Assembly: GCF_914271485.1 (NCBI RefSeq) | Contig: NZ_CAJZAG010000002.1 | Coordinates: forward strand, 310,001-374,000 | DNA from: Cupriavidus pampae | Lineage (GTDB): Bacteria; Pseudomonadota; Gammaproteobacteria; Burkholderiales; Burkholderiaceae | Reading direction: 5' to 3' | Length of the DNA: 64,000 bases | Part shown: positions 16,694-26,994 of the stretch, piece after piece | Numbering within the stretch: the stretch's first letter is position 1 | Layout: each line of letters begins with the position of its first letter | Translations under genes and position numbers: made by a program | The notes under the pieces: model-generated | Seen by the model: the letters and a program-made list of their open reading frames with translations, nothing else | Databases searched by the model: none | Told to the model about the DNA's origin: nothing

Positions 16694-17647
16694 GTGACAC
16701 CTTCCTCCAAGCGTTCCGACGCCCGCAAAGTCATCATCTCGTGCGCCGTCACTGGCTCCGCGCACGTGCCATCGATGTCGCCGTATCTGCCGCTGACGCC
16801 CGCCGACATCGCCACGCAGGCGATCGAGGCCGCGCAGGCCGGCGCCGCCATTCTGCATCTGCATGCGCGCAACCCCGTCGATGGCCGCCCGACGCCGGAC
16901 CCGGCGATCTTCCGCGAATTTGTGCCGGAGATCGTGCGCGCGACCGACGCGGTGATCAACATCACCACCGGCGGCAGCACGCGCATGACCCTCGACGAGC
17001 GCCTGGCGTACCCGCGCGTGGCGCGGCCGGAGATGTGCTCGCTGAACATGGGTTCGATGAACTTCTCGCTGCATCCGCTCGCGCAGAAAATCGACGAATG
17101 GCGCTTTGACTGGGAGAAGGAATACCTGGAAGGCATGGAGGACATGATCTTCCGCAACACCTTCAAGGACATCCGCAACATCCTCACCGAGTTCCAGGAC
17201 CACGGCACGCGCTTCGAGTTCGAGTGCTACGACGTGGGCCATCTCTACAATCTCGCCCATTTCATGAACCTCGGGCTGGTCAAGCCGCCGTTCTTTATCC
17301 AGACCGTGCTCGGCATCCTCGGTGGCCTTGGCCCCGATCCCGAGAACCTCGTGGTGATGCGCAACACCGCGGACCGCCTGTTCGGGCGCGACAACTATCA
17401 CTTCTCGGTGCTCGGCGCGGGCCGCCATCAGATGCCGCTCGTCACGATAGGCGCGATTCTTGGCGGCAATGTGCGCGTGGGACTAGAAGACAGCGTGTAC
17501 CTGTCCAAGGGCGTGAAGGCGCGCAGCAATGCCGACCAGGTGCGCAAGATCCGCCGCGTGCTGGAAGAACTGTCGTTCGAGATTGCCACGCCCGACGAAG
17601 CACGCGAGATGCTCGGGCTCAAGGGTGCCGCCAGCGTGAAGTTCTGA
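16694..17647 (+). CDS. beta-keto acid cleavage enzyme (BKACE, DUF849)
   Basis: A 317-residue TIM-barrel enzyme that, in characterised members, combines a beta-keto acid with acetyl-CoA to give acetoacetate and a new acyl-CoA. Zinc ligands are seen in the ILHLHARNP motif near residue 53, the INITTGGS strand follows, and the catalytic-loop motif VGLEDSVYLSKG is near residue 270. A GTG start (TPSSKRSDARKVIISCAVTG) fits the usual distance to the first strand; an in-frame ATG at 16616 would add 26 residues inside the promoter. It leads an operon with an MFS carrier and two dehydrogenases. 3-Dehydrocarnitine or another keto acid are possible substrates, not distinguishable here. Confidence 0.92.
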   Translation: MTPSSKRSDARKVIISCAVTGSAHVPSMSPYLPLTPADIATQAIEAAQAGAAILHLHARNPVDGRPTPDPAIFREFVPEIVRATDAVINITTGGSTRMTLDERLAYPRVARPEMCSLNMGSMNFSLHPLAQKIDEWRFDWEKEYLEGMEDMIFRNTFKDIRNILTEFQDHGTRFEFECYDVGHLYNLAHFMNLGLVKPPFFIQTVLGILGGLGPDPENLVVMRNTADRLFGRDNYHFSVLGAGRHQMPLVTIGAILGGNVRVGLEDSVYLSKGVKARSNADQVRKIRRVLEELSFEIATPDEAREMLGLKGAASVKF

Positions 17648-17699
17648 GCGGCACTGATCCAACCATCGGTACGCAATACAACAAGATTCTGGAGACAAC

Positions 17700-19049
17700 A
17701 TGGTGACCCCTTCCATCGATTCCGGCAGCGACGCCACGCATCGTGAAGCCACGCGCAAGGCCATGCGGTACCTGATACCGCTGATGTGCGCGATCTACTT
17801 CATGTCCTACCTCGACCGCACCAACGTCGCGCTGGCCAAGGTGCAACTGGCGCGCGACCTCGGCATTACCGCCGCGATCTATGGCTTGGGCGCGGGCATC
17901 TTCTTTATCGGCTACGCGCTGCTGGAAGTGCCGAGCAACCTGATTGCCCACCGTGTGGGACCGCGCCGCTGGATCGCGCGCATCGCCGTGACGTGGGGCG
18001 CGCTGTCGGCCGCCATGATGTTCGTGCAGGGTGAATGGTCGTTCTACGTGCTGCGCGTGCTGCTCGGCATCGCCGAGTCGGGGCTGTTTCCGGCGCTGAT
18101 GTATATGGTCACGCTATGGTTCGCGCCGCAGGATCGTCCCGTGGCCGTGGGCTGGATTTACACCGCGCCGGCCATTGCGCTCGTCATCGGCAATCCGATT
18201 GGCGGCGCGCTGATGCAGATGGATGGCATCGGCGGCCTGCACGGCTGGCAGTGGATGTTCCTGATCGAAGGCCTGCCCACGATCTTCGTTGGCATCCTGC
18301 TGTACTTCAAGCTGCCCGAGCGGCCGTCCGATGCCCGCTGGCTGTCGCGCGCCGAGGTGCAGTCGCTGGAGTCCCGCGCGGTGATCGCCGACCATGCCCG
18401 CATGAGCTCCAGGCACTGGATGGCCGCGCTCAAGCGCCCGACCACGGTGCTGATCGGCCTGATCTACTTCCTGAACCAGGTCGCGTTTGTGGGGCTGGTG
18501 TTCTTCACGCCGGCGATCATCCAGCAGATGCATGTTTCCTCGCCGCTACTGATCGGCCTGCTGTCGGGCAGCGTCGGTATCGGCTTTCTTCTGGGCGTGC
18601 TCACGCTGCCGCGCATCCATCGTCGCATGCGTTCGGACTGCAAGTTCCTGTGGGTGTTGACCGCGGGTTCGGCCCTGACCGCCGCGGCGCTCATGCTGAC
18701 GTCGAACCAGACGCTGCAGATCGTGCTGCTGGCTGGCACGGCGTTCTTTGGCGGCGGCGTGCTGCCGTCGTACTGGACCATCGCGATGAAGCGCCTGCAG
18801 GGCATTCACGCGGCGGCCGGGCTGGCGTTTATCAACACCATCGGCCTGCTTGGCGGCTTTGCAGGACCTTATCTGTTTGGCATGGCCGAGGCGGCCACGG
18901 GGCGCAGCGCGTCGGGCTTTGCGGTGATCATTGGCGCGGCGTTGCTCGGGCTGTTGATCGTGCCGCTGCTGGCGCGGGCCATCGACAACGAATCCGGCGC
19001 CGGACATACGGACAATCCGCAGCAGCGCGACGTACCCGCTCGCGCGTAA
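17700..19049 (+). CDS. MFS transporter, anion:cation symporter family
   Basis: A 449-residue, 12-helix carrier of the ACS family (phthalate, tartrate, galactonate and similar anions). Diagnostic segments are [17 protein letters not shown] in helix 1, [14 protein letters not shown] in helix 2 and [21 protein letters not shown] in helix 4. It begins 52 bases after BKACE and is followed 34 bases later by an SDR gene, so it is very likely the uptake system for the acid this operon degrades. Confidence 0.92.
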   Translation: MVTPSIDSGSDATHREATRKAMRYLIPLMCAIYFMSYLDRTNVALAKVQLARDLGITAAIYGLGAGIFFIGYALLEVPSNLIAHRVGPRRWIARIAVTWGALSAAMMFVQGEWSFYVLRVLLGIAESGLFPALMYMVTLWFAPQDRPVAVGWIYTAPAIALVIGNPIGGALMQMDGIGGLHGWQWMFLIEGLPTIFVGILLYFKLPERPSDARWLSRAEVQSLESRAVIADHARMSSRHWMAALKRPTTVLIGLIYFLNQVAFVGLVFFTPAIIQQMHVSSPLLIGLLSGSVGIGFLLGVLTLPRIHRRMRSDCKFLWVLTAGSALTAAALMLTSNQTLQIVLLAGTAFFGGGVLPSYWTIAMKRLQGIHAAAGLAFINTIGLLGGFAGPYLFGMAEAATGRSASGFAVIIGAALLGLLIVPLLARAIDNESGAGHTDNPQQRDVPARA

Positions 19050-19083
19050 TATTCATCACCCTCCATCACAAACGAGCAGTTTC

Positions 19084-19824
<741 letters not shown>

Positions 19825-19840
19825 ACAAGGAATTCAAGGC

Positions 19841-20632
19841 ATGACCATTCTTGATCTGCTCAAGCCGCGCGCCGGACTGCGCGTGCTGATCTCGGGCGGC
19901 GCGTCGGGTATCGGCGCGGTGATCGCGGAAGCGTTTCTAGAAGCGGAGGCTTCGGTCTACGTCTGCGATATCGATGCGGAGGCCGTGGCGCGTGCCGCCG
20001 GCCGGCATCCGCGACTGTTTGCGGGCGTGGCCGACGTGGCCGATCCTGTGGCGGTGGAGCGCGTGATCGACGCGGCCAACGCGGCGCTCGGTGGGCTCGA
20101 TGTGCTGGTGAACAATGCTGGCATTGCCGGCCCAACCGGTGGCGTGGATGCGATCACGCCCGAACAGTGGCAGCAGACCGTCACCACCAACCTGAATAGC
20201 CAGCATTCGTTTCTGCGCAAAGCGGTACCGTTGCTCAAGGCCACCTCGGACAATCCGACGATCATTGCGATGTCGTCGGTGGCCGGGCGGCTTGGCTATG
20301 CGTACCGCACGCCGTATGCGGCGACCAAGTGGGCGATCGTCGGGCTGGTGAAGTCGCTGGCGATCGAACTCGGGCCCGATGATATCCGCGTCAATGCGAT
20401 TCTGCCCGGCGTGGTCGAGGGTCCGCGCATGGACCGTGTGATTGCGGCCCGTGCGGATGAGCGTGGCATCGGCTTCGATGCGATGAAGGACGAGTACCTG
20501 AGCAAGATCTCGCTGCGGCGGATGGTGACCGCGGAAGATGTTGCGGCGATGGCACTGTTCCTGGCGTCGCCGGCCGGACGTAATGTGTCCGGGCAGGCGA
20601 TCAGTGTGGATGGCAACGTCGAGTATCTGTGA
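19841..20632 (+). CDS. SDR oxidoreductase
   Basis: A 263-residue classical SDR with SGGASGIG (cofactor), an acidic DIDAEA after the second strand suggesting [14 protein letters not shown], catalytic MSSVAG and YAATKWA. The C-terminus SVDGNVEYL and segment LPGVVEGPRMDRV are typical of 3-hydroxy-acid dehydrogenases in catabolic clusters. It starts 16 bases after the first SDR and is the last gene of the BKACE operon. Substrate not assigned. Confidence 0.9.
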   Translation: MTILDLLKPRAGLRVLISGGASGIGAVIAEAFLEAEASVYVCDIDAEAVARAAGRHPRLFAGVADVADPVAVERVIDAANAALGGLDVLVNNAGIAGPTGGVDAITPEQWQQTVTTNLNSQHSFLRKAVPLLKATSDNPTIIAMSSVAGRLGYAYRTPYAATKWAIVGLVKSLAIELGPDDIRVNAILPGVVEGPRMDRVIAARADERGIGFDAMKDEYLSKISLRRMVTAEDVAAMALFLASPAGRNVSGQAISVDGNVEYL

Positions 20633-20645
20633 CGTGCTCGCTGGC

Positions 20646-21854
20646 TCAGGCTAGTACCTCATCGAGCCAGTCCAGGATGCGGCGATTCGCGAGCGTGCGG
20701 TTGCCCATCTCGCAATGATCGCCGGCGCCCTCCTCGGTCGAAAAGCGCAGCAGCGTCTTCGGGCCATGCAGCGCTTCGTAGAACGAGGCGGCGCCGCGCG
20801 CGAGCGAGTCGTCTTCGGCGTGGGTCAGCAGCATCGGACAGGTAATCGATGCCGCGCGGCCTTCCATCGTGAAGGCTTCGGCTGAACGCAGATAGTCGCG
20901 CAGATTGGTCACGCCGTGCACCCAGTAGCCACGCTGCACGATTGTCCAGTACATCGTGCGGTCGCTTTCGATGTACTGCTGCAGCTTGTCGAGGATGGCG
21001 TCGTCCACCTTGCTCAGTTGCTGCAAGGCGTCGGGATCGATCCCAAGCCGAACCGCCTGCGCGCGGAAGCCGCCGACGATCGACCATAACCCCGGGTCGG
21101 CAATGCAGGCTGCAAGTCTTGGTTCAGCGCTAGCCGCGCGCGGTGCCAGATAGCCGCCCAGACTCATGCCATACAGCGCAATGCGTGCCGTATCGATGCC
21201 CGGCTGCTCTACCGCGACGTCGATCACCGCGTTGATCACGACTTCCCAATCCGCTCGCATCGGCACGCGATTGCGCACGAGCGCGCTGCCCTGCCCCGGG
21301 CCATCGAAAATCAGGCAGTGATAACCGCGCGCGAGGGCCGAGGCCGCCGCCATGTAGTAGATGTCGGAGAGCGTGGAGTCGTAGCCGTTGTTGAGGATCA
21401 GCAGCGGGCGTACCTCGTTCGGGTGAGACGTCGAACGGATCAGCCAGCCCGGCAGGATGGTGTCGCCGAGCGGAATCTCTAGCTTCTCGCCAGGGACGTC
21501 GCGCAGGCTCATCGCCTTGTCGAAGGCGGCGGTCTCTTTCGCCTGCGCGGCGACGAGGCGCGGGTCGAGCGGTGCGCCGTAGATCGGGTGATAGGCGGTG
21601 GCATAGAACACGCTGGCTTTCTGCCACAACGCTGCGGCGGTGGCACGCTGGCCATTCTCCAGCGTCTCCGCGGCATCCCGTGCAACGCGGTCGGCGGCGC
21701 GCAGCCACACATCGTAGAAGCGTCCATCATCGCCATCGCCAATCTCCCGCGCAATCGCGGCCACCTCGCCATAGTCCGCCCCGCCAAACGGGATATACGC
21801 CAGCGGCCAGGTCCCAAGACGTTCGTGGAGAGGGTTCTGGAAGAGCGTGTTCAT
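20646..21854 (-). CDS. alpha/beta hydrolase (FrsA/2,6-DHPON hydrolase-like)
   Basis: A 402-residue hydrolase with a long N-terminal helical region (about 1-140) and a C-terminal alpha/beta core. The nucleophile is in YGMSLGGYLAPRAAS, with LIFDGPGQGSAL before it, the acid in HAEDDSLARG and the histidine in GDHCEMGN. This architecture is that of the DUF1100/FrsA-like group that includes C-C bond-cleaving 2,6-dihydroxypseudooxynicotine hydrolase and esterases. Start chosen at the ATG with GGAGAC six bases upstream. Transcribed towards the second SDR; 13 bases separate the stops. Confidence 0.88.
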   Translation of the reverse strand: MNTLFQNPLHERLGTWPLAYIPFGGADYGEVAAIAREIGDGDDGRFYDVWLRAADRVARDAAETLENGQRATAAALWQKASVFYATAYHPIYGAPLDPRLVAAQAKETAAFDKAMSLRDVPGEKLEIPLGDTILPGWLIRSTSHPNEVRPLLILNNGYDSTLSDIYYMAAASALARGYHCLIFDGPGQGSALVRNRVPMRADWEVVINAVIDVAVEQPGIDTARIALYGMSLGGYLAPRAASAEPRLAACIADPGLWSIVGGFRAQAVRLGIDPDALQQLSKVDDAILDKLQQYIESDRTMYWTIVQRGYWVHGVTNLRDYLRSAEAFTMEGRAASITCPMLLTHAEDDSLARGAASFYEALHGPKTLLRFSTEEGAGDHCEMGNRTLANRRILDWLDEVLA

Positions 21855-21932
21855 GGCTTGTCTCCGCATGTCGTGAGTCGATGAATGACATGGTAGGAGA
21901 CATCAATGAGGCCAGAATGAGGAATCCTTGCC

Positions 21933-22328
21933 TCAGTGCTGCCAGCTCTTGTAGACGAACTCGAGGCTGTAGCCGTCCGGGTCCAGCACGTTGGCTGCGT
22001 AGTAGCGCGGGTCGTAGTACAGCCGCGCGCCAGGCGCGCCGTTGTCGGTAGCTCCGGCGGCCATCGCCGCCGCGTAAGCTGCGTTGACCGCGGCTTCGTT
22101 GTTGGCGACAAAGCCGACATGTGCGGCACGGCTGTCCACGTCGCCCTGACGCAGCCAGAAGAACACGCGGCCGTTGGCGCCAAAACCCTTGAGGTCCGGA
22201 TGTCCCGGCGGGCCATCCTTGCCGTCGAAGTCGAGCCGATTCTTGATGCCGAGTGGCGCCAGTACTTCGGTGTAGAAGGCAATCGAGCGATCGAGGTCGC
22301 TGACGGAAATAAACACGTGGTCAAGCAT
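21933..22328 (-). CDS. VOC-family (glyoxalase-like) protein
   Basis: A 131-residue glyoxalase/bleomycin-resistance-type protein: MLDHVFISVSDLDRSIAFYTEVLAPLGIK is the typical opening, HVGFVANN gives the second metal-side His, and VLDPDGYSLEFVYK ends with the metal-binding Glu. AGGAAG lies six bases before the ATG. It follows an SDR gene by 14 bases and is probably cotranscribed. Substrate unknown. Confidence 0.9.
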   Translation of the reverse strand: MLDHVFISVSDLDRSIAFYTEVLAPLGIKNRLDFDGKDGPPGHPDLKGFGANGRVFFWLRQGDVDSRAAHVGFVANNEAAVNAAYAAAMAAGATDNGAPGARLYYDPRYYAANVLDPDGYSLEFVYKSWQH

Positions 22329-22342
22329 CTGGTCTTCCTTAT

Positions 22343-23086
22343 TTAGATAACGTAGCCGCCGGCGACTTCGATGGATTGCGCGTTGATCCATGCACCATCC
22401 TCGCTCAATAGCGATGCAATGACGCGGCCCACTTCCTCCGGCTCACCCACACGCCCCAAGGCCGTCTGCGACGCGAGCAAGGCTTCGAATTCATCGGTCA
22501 GGCCACCGCCGAGTTCAGTGCGGATTGCGCCGGGAGCCACCGCGTTGGCGCGAATGCGGCGTTCGCTGAATTCCTTCGCCATATAGCGCGTGAGAACTTC
22601 CAACGCGCCTTTGAACGACGCATACGGCGCCACGCCGGACGTTGCTACGCGGGTCGTAGCGCTCGTCAGGTTCACGATGCTGGCACCATCGGCCAGCAGT
22701 GGCAAGAGCGTCTGGGTCAGGAAGAACGGGCCCTTCAGGTGCACGTTGAACAGTCCGTCGAACTCGGCTTCGGTAACCGTTTTGATCGGGTTGTAGATCC
22801 CGTAGCCGGCGTTATTCACCAGACCGTTGAGGCGCTGCGCGTTCCAGACACGCTCCAACGTCTGCTCGACGGCATCGCGGAAGGCTTCGAACGACGCCAC
22901 ATTGCCCACATCGAGCTCGAGTGCCGCGGCCTTGCCGTTCGCTTCCTCGATGCGATGCACGACGGACGCCGCCGCATCGGCCCCGCTTCTGTAGGTCACG
23001 ATAACGCCCAGCCCACGTCTTGCGCATTCGATCGCGGTGCTCGCGCCAATGCCACGGCTACCGCCGGTAATCAGGATGACGCTCAT
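22343..23086 (-). CDS. SDR oxidoreductase
   Basis: A 247-residue short-chain dehydrogenase with TGGSRGIG, NNAG, a Ser in NLTSATT and YASFK as the catalytic Tyr-x3-Lys. YRSG after the second strand favours NADP(H). The FLxxS/D...IEVAGGYVI ending is standard. It heads a two-gene unit with the VOC protein and is divergent from an AraC regulator, the likely controller. Confidence 0.9.
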   Translation of the reverse strand: MSVILITGGSRGIGASTAIECARRGLGVIVTYRSGADAAASVVHRIEEANGKAAALELDVGNVASFEAFRDAVEQTLERVWNAQRLNGLVNNAGYGIYNPIKTVTEAEFDGLFNVHLKGPFFLTQTLLPLLADGASIVNLTSATTRVATSGVAPYASFKGALEVLTRYMAKEFSERRIRANAVAPGAIRTELGGGLTDEFEALLASQTALGRVGEPEEVGRVIASLLSEDGAWINAQSIEVAGGYVI

Positions 23087-23156
23087 ATCAGGCTTCCAAT
23101 CAGAGAGGTTTTGAGAAGCCTCAACGATAAGGATTCACGGCCCTCCCGGCTCCCAT

Positions 23157-23178
23157 ATTCCTACCTGATTCCTGCCTA
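23157..23178. promoter_or_regulatory. tandem 11-bp direct repeat before AraC gene
   Basis: ATTCCTACCTG is followed at once by ATTCCTGCCTA in the 142-base SDR/AraC divergent region. AraC-family dimers often bind direct repeats, so this is a candidate half-site pair; two mismatches and short length keep confidence low. Confidence 0.3.
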
Positions 23179-23228
23179 TTTCTGCTTTTCCCTTGCGGCG
23201 CGGTCACGTCCGCCGCCAGAATTGCGGT

Positions 23229-24134
23229 ATGGAAGCACAACTGAACGAACTCCGGGCCCTGGCTGCCCACGCCGAGAATCGCAAGACCGAGACGGGGATC
23301 CCGCGCGTGGCCATGGTCAAGGGCGAGATCCCGGAACATGCGCTGGCTGCGGTGTATGACCCCATGGTCAACCTTATTCTGCAAGGCGGCAAGTCGATGA
23401 CGGTGGGTGACCGGACGTTGCAGTACGACCCGGCGACGTACTTCGTCATGTCGGTCGATCTGCCAGCGGTGGGATCGGTGCGCCCCGACGCCTCCGGTGC
23501 GCCGTATCTTGCGGTCAGCCTGACGCTCGATCCAGTGCTGATCGCTGGCCTGCTGTCGGACCTGCCCAAACCTGCCGCAGCCGCATCAGAAACCGCGGCC
23601 TTCTCGGTGGCCGCCGTCACGCCCGAACTGCTGGACGCATGGGTGCGCATGCTGCGACTGATGACCCGACCAACGGACATCCCCGCGCTCGCACCGGCCT
23701 ACGAGCGCGAGATTCTCTATCGCGTGCTACAGGGTCCAATGGGGTGGATGCTGCGGGATATCGCCTCCCCCGATACAGCGCTCGCACGGGTCAATCTGGC
23801 GATCCAGAAGATCCGCCGCGACTATGCGTTGCCGCTAAGAATGGAAGAACTAGCCGACCACGCTGCCATGAGCGTGTCGGCATTCCATCGACACTTCAAG
23901 GCAGTGACGGCGCTGAGCCCCTTGCAGTACCAAAAGCAGATGAGACTCCTCCACGCCCGCTCGCTACTGGTGGCAGAGCGCCGCAGCGTGACATCCGCGG
24001 CGCAAGAGGTCGGCTATGAAAGCGCGACGCAGTTCAGCAGAGAATACGCCCGGCAATTTGGACTGCCGCCGGCGACCGATGTCGCGAGGATTATTGGAGA
24101 GATCAGGAACCTTCACATAGAAGGTAGCTATTGA
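23229..24134 (+). CDS. AraC-family regulator
   Basis: A 301-residue regulator with the AraC_N cupin-type N-terminal domain (about 20-180; AVYDPMVNLILQGGKSMTVGDRTLQYDPATYFVMSVDLPA) and a C-terminal double helix-turn-helix (about 200-290; RMEELADHAAMSVSAFHRHFKAVTALSPLQYQKQ, then SAAQEVGYESATQFSREY). Proteins of this type often govern adjacent short-chain dehydrogenases, as here. Its 3' end overlaps the convergent secreted-protein gene by 32 bases. Confidence 0.9.
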   Translation: MEAQLNELRALAAHAENRKTETGIPRVAMVKGEIPEHALAAVYDPMVNLILQGGKSMTVGDRTLQYDPATYFVMSVDLPAVGSVRPDASGAPYLAVSLTLDPVLIAGLLSDLPKPAAAASETAAFSVAAVTPELLDAWVRMLRLMTRPTDIPALAPAYEREILYRVLQGPMGWMLRDIASPDTALARVNLAIQKIRRDYALPLRMEELADHAAMSVSAFHRHFKAVTALSPLQYQKQMRLLHARSLLVAERRSVTSAAQEVGYESATQFSREYARQFGLPPATDVARIIGEIRNLHIEGSY

Positions 24135-24717
24135 CCGCTACGTTCCAACTCTTGGCTTCATCGAAATTCTCAACGAGCCCTCGGGCGGCCAATGTGGTAC
24201 CGGACATGGCCGCCTTCATTGCCGCCATTCCATGGTCGACCATGTACTTCGGGTAGTACGCCGGCGGTCCATAGCCCCGCACGGTGGCGCAGACCGATCG
24301 TCGTTGCGTTCTGTCACCCATCACCGCATTGAGATGATCCTGAAACGCCTGGAGCCAATCCTTCGCAAGAGATCCCATCGTGACCATGCGGATCACCTTC
24401 ACCGCCTGGCGAGCAGTCTCGTCCGCGACCCGAAGCGTATCGAAGTAGCCATAGGCACCTCCCAGCGCGAAAGCAAATACGGCGTTGTCTTGCTGGTTCT
24501 GATTGATACAGGATGCTAGCACCTGATTGAGCACCACCGGCGTCATGTCATTGCGAAGCTGTGCGGGTTCCAGGCACGGTATCGAGGCGGCGGCAAGCGG
24601 TGGTTTGCCGGCTGACGTTCCGTCAGACGGCTTGGTACCGACTGCTTCAGCTGCAGAGGCCGATAGATGTAATGCGGTCAGTCCAATAGCAAGCGCGCAA
24701 CGAATACCTTTTCTCAC
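24103..24717 (-). CDS. secreted hypothetical protein
   Basis: A 204-residue exported protein I do not recognise. A GTG start (RKGIRCALAIGLTALHLSASAAEA) with GGGAG nine bases before it gives a good signal peptide ending near residue 24. The mature part has four cysteines (IPCLEP, ASCINQ, SVCATV, LLCEG) that could form two disulfides, and a helical middle. It overlaps the end of the AraC gene by 32 bases. Function unknown. Confidence 0.7.
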   Translation of the reverse strand: MRKGIRCALAIGLTALHLSASAAEAVGTKPSDGTSAGKPPLAAASIPCLEPAQLRNDMTPVVLNQVLASCINQNQQDNAVFAFALGGAYGYFDTLRVADETARQAVKVIRMVTMGSLAKDWLQAFQDHLNAVMGDRTQRRSVCATVRGYGPPAYYPKYMVDHGMAAMKAAMSGTTLAARGLVENFDEAKSWNVAVNSYLLCEGS

Positions 24718-25007
24718 GAAGTCGAACTCCCTTATCCGAATAATTTGGCCACAACAGCGCGATCGATGGCAGCCACAGGCCCGCTCGCAATTGACCTGTA
24801 GTGGCAAGATCTTTTAACGGGAGCGATCGCTCAAATCTGAAGCGTGTCGTACCTATTATTTTGCGAATGTCCCGCTATCTCTGTGGTCACTTATCTATGG
24901 CCTGCAAAGCTACCACCTCACGTGTCAACTCCCCCTTACGGAGGGGCTTGCAAGCGGCTGACAAGATTCAGAATGCGTAGGTTGATATATTGAGCACGGG
25001 TGAGACT

Positions 25008-25874
25008 ATGATTAATCCGGTAATGGGTCCCGCACCTTCCTCGCGCCATAATTTACTGCGTGGAAGCTTCCTTGCTGTTGCCACAGCTTTCCTCTTTGCC
25101 GCGAGCGCGTGGGCAGACGAGACTGTTCAAAACCCGCATTACGGTCCCTACTCGACGGCGATCGCTTCCGTTGCAACCTGGCAGGTGCCCAAAGGATACA
25201 TATCACTCGACCCGGACGACACGACTCGTCTTATGGATCGAATGCAGAACCCCGGGATCACAAACAGCTGGCTTTACGGTCCGGACAGGTTGGAGCGTTG
25301 GTTCGCTGTCGTCCACTATGACCAGACCGGGCACGTTAAGGATGATGAGAAAATCGATCCAGCAGGAATTTTGGAATCGCTCAAACGCGGCGGCGAGATT
25401 TCGAATGCTGAGAGACGAAAACGCGGATGGGCCGAATTCAACCTTATCGGATGGCAGATTTCTCCTCACTATGAACCGGACACAAAGCGCTTGGCGTGGG
25501 CCACGCTTGGCGAGGTGAATGGCGAGAAAGTGGTCAACTACACAACCAAGTTGCTTTCACGCAGCGGTGTTGTAACCCTGACGCTGGTAACTGACCCTGG
25601 GAGCCTCAACCAGTCAGTTGCGGAGCTAAAAACGCAGTTGGACCATTTCTCGTTTAATTCCGATCAGAGGTATAGCGAGTTTCGCAGTGGAGACAAGATC
25701 GCGGAATACGGCCTGACCGGATTGATCGTTGGCGGCGCCACAGCCGCAGCGGTGAAAACCGGCGCTTGGAAGTGGCTGTTGGGAGTACTCGCTGCGGGCT
25801 GGAAGTTCGTCGCAGCGGCGGCCGTGGCTGCGTTCGCAGGAATCCGTTCGATGTTCAAACGCCGCGGGGCCTGA
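25008..25874 (+). CDS. DUF2167 membrane-anchored protein
   Basis: A 288-residue DUF2167 protein. Signal sequence or anchor at about 15-36 (FLAVATAFLFAASAWA), a periplasmic domain with the family's WFAVVHYDQTGHVKDDEKIDPAGIL and FNLIGWQISPHYEPDTKRLAWA blocks, and VNYTTKLLSRSGVVTL; then one or two C-terminal membrane segments (about 225-280). Start taken at the ATG; a TTG 18 bases earlier is possible. It begins a three-gene unit with a membrane protein and a J-domain protein. Domain function is not known. Confidence 0.82.
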   Translation: MINPVMGPAPSSRHNLLRGSFLAVATAFLFAASAWADETVQNPHYGPYSTAIASVATWQVPKGYISLDPDDTTRLMDRMQNPGITNSWLYGPDRLERWFAVVHYDQTGHVKDDEKIDPAGILESLKRGGEISNAERRKRGWAEFNLIGWQISPHYEPDTKRLAWATLGEVNGEKVVNYTTKLLSRSGVVTLTLVTDPGSLNQSVAELKTQLDHFSFNSDQRYSEFRSGDKIAEYGLTGLIVGGATAAAVKTGAWKWLLGVLAAGWKFVAAAAVAAFAGIRSMFKRRGA

Positions 25875-25879
25875 GTTGC

Positions 25880-26614
25880 ATGCTGGCTGACTACAATCGC
25901 CTGCTTGCCATTGCCATCTGGGTCTTCTTCTTCAGTGGCATGCTGTTGATGAAGCGCCCAGGCCATGGCGTCGCCTATTTCGCGCCGTGGCAAACTCGCC
26001 TTCGTTTTCCATCATGGCGGGCGACATTCGGCAGTCGCCTCGCACTCATTCTGCACCCCATTCGTTCATTCTGGCCGATCGCGGAAGTCCAGATTTTTGC
26101 GAAGAGTCGCGCCGGTGCTCTAGACGAACTGCAAGAGTCAGCGATGCAATTATCGCGCTCGTTGCGTTTCGCGCGCCCGCTTCTTATGGGAGTGTCGATC
26201 ATCGTCGTGCTGGTGATTCCGATCTGGATCATTCTGCGCGGCGCGGATCTTATTTTTTTGGTACTAGGATTGCTGGCTTATGCCCTGTACACATTCAGCC
26301 TCGCAGCGCTGGTGATGGCCGGAGAAGAGGCCGATCGGCGTCGGGCAGGCGAACAGTGGAAGACACTGCTCGAACCGCTGCTGTGCCTTCCGTACGTACC
26401 TCACCTGTGCCGCAAGCTCAGCGCAGGTTATGGGTTATCGGTTCCGCTCATTGATGTCTTGCAATCTGATATCCCCCTACATTTGGACGATCTGAACGAT
26501 CTGCGACAACGTTTAAACGAGCACATCGAGGTCGCTGAAGATGCGAACGATATAGCTTTTCTGACCGCGCTAGGTTCGCACATCGAACGACGCCTGGCAG
26601 CGTGCCCAAAATGA
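25880..26614 (+). CDS. membrane protein of unknown function
   Basis: A 244-residue protein with an N-terminal helix (LLAIAIWVFFFSGMLLM) and two adjoining helices near residues 100-145 (LLMGVSIIVVLVIPIWIILRG, then LIFLVLGLLAYALYTFSLAAL), followed by a soluble helical C-terminus of about 95 residues. I recognise no family. It starts five bases after the DUF2167 stop, and the next gene starts within its stop (ATGA), so all three are translationally linked and probably act together. Confidence 0.72.
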   Translation: MLADYNRLLAIAIWVFFFSGMLLMKRPGHGVAYFAPWQTRLRFPSWRATFGSRLALILHPIRSFWPIAEVQIFAKSRAGALDELQESAMQLSRSLRFARPLLMGVSIIVVLVIPIWIILRGADLIFLVLGLLAYALYTFSLAALVMAGEEADRRRAGEQWKTLLEPLLCLPYVPHLCRKLSAGYGLSVPLIDVLQSDIPLHLDDLNDLRQRLNEHIEVAEDANDIAFLTALGSHIERRLAACPK

Positions 26615-26970
26615 GAATTTTCGCCCTTGTCGTCGGTGCCATGGTTGGGTTCTGGCTCATCAGCCTGGCCCTCGACCGGCGCAAACCGAATTTCGAGGCA
26701 TCGCGACCTGACCCGGCTACACGCCAGGATGCACAGCTGCCGGGTATGCGCTCGGCGCCAGAATCGGAACTGATGACGGATGCATGCCGCGTGTTAGAGC
26801 TTGGACAACCATTCACTGAACAGGAACTGCTGGCTGCCTATCAGAAGCAAATCTCGCAATACCATCCCGACAAGGTTCGCGATCTCGGTCCGGAACTTCG
26901 CGAAGTTGCCGATAGAAAGACAAAGGAAATCAACGCGGCATTGGACGTTCTGCAGGGACACACGCGGTAG
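26611..26970 (+). CDS. membrane-anchored J-domain protein
   Basis: A 119-residue protein with one N-terminal membrane helix (residues 3-20) and a C-terminal J-domain (about 60-117): AYQKQISQYHPDKVRDLG carries the HPD tripeptide (85-87) that stimulates Hsp70 ATPase. It lacks the Gly/Phe and zinc regions, like type III J-proteins. The ATG overlaps the upstream stop; an in-frame GTG at 26602 is possible. It likely recruits DnaK to the inner membrane, perhaps to the two proteins encoded before it; that partner choice is inference. Confidence 0.85.
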   Translation: MRIFALVVGAMVGFWLISLALDRRKPNFEASRPDPATRQDAQLPGMRSAPESELMTDACRVLELGQPFTEQELLAAYQKQISQYHPDKVRDLGPELREVADRKTKEINAALDVLQGHTR

Positions 26971-26994
26971 TTCGAGACTACCCGGAAGACGATC

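Noticed and set aside
24718..25007. Possible small RNA or gene in the 290-base gap before the DUF2167 gene
   Set aside because: Only AT-richer promoter-like sequence is seen; no stable hairpin plus T-run or convincing frame.
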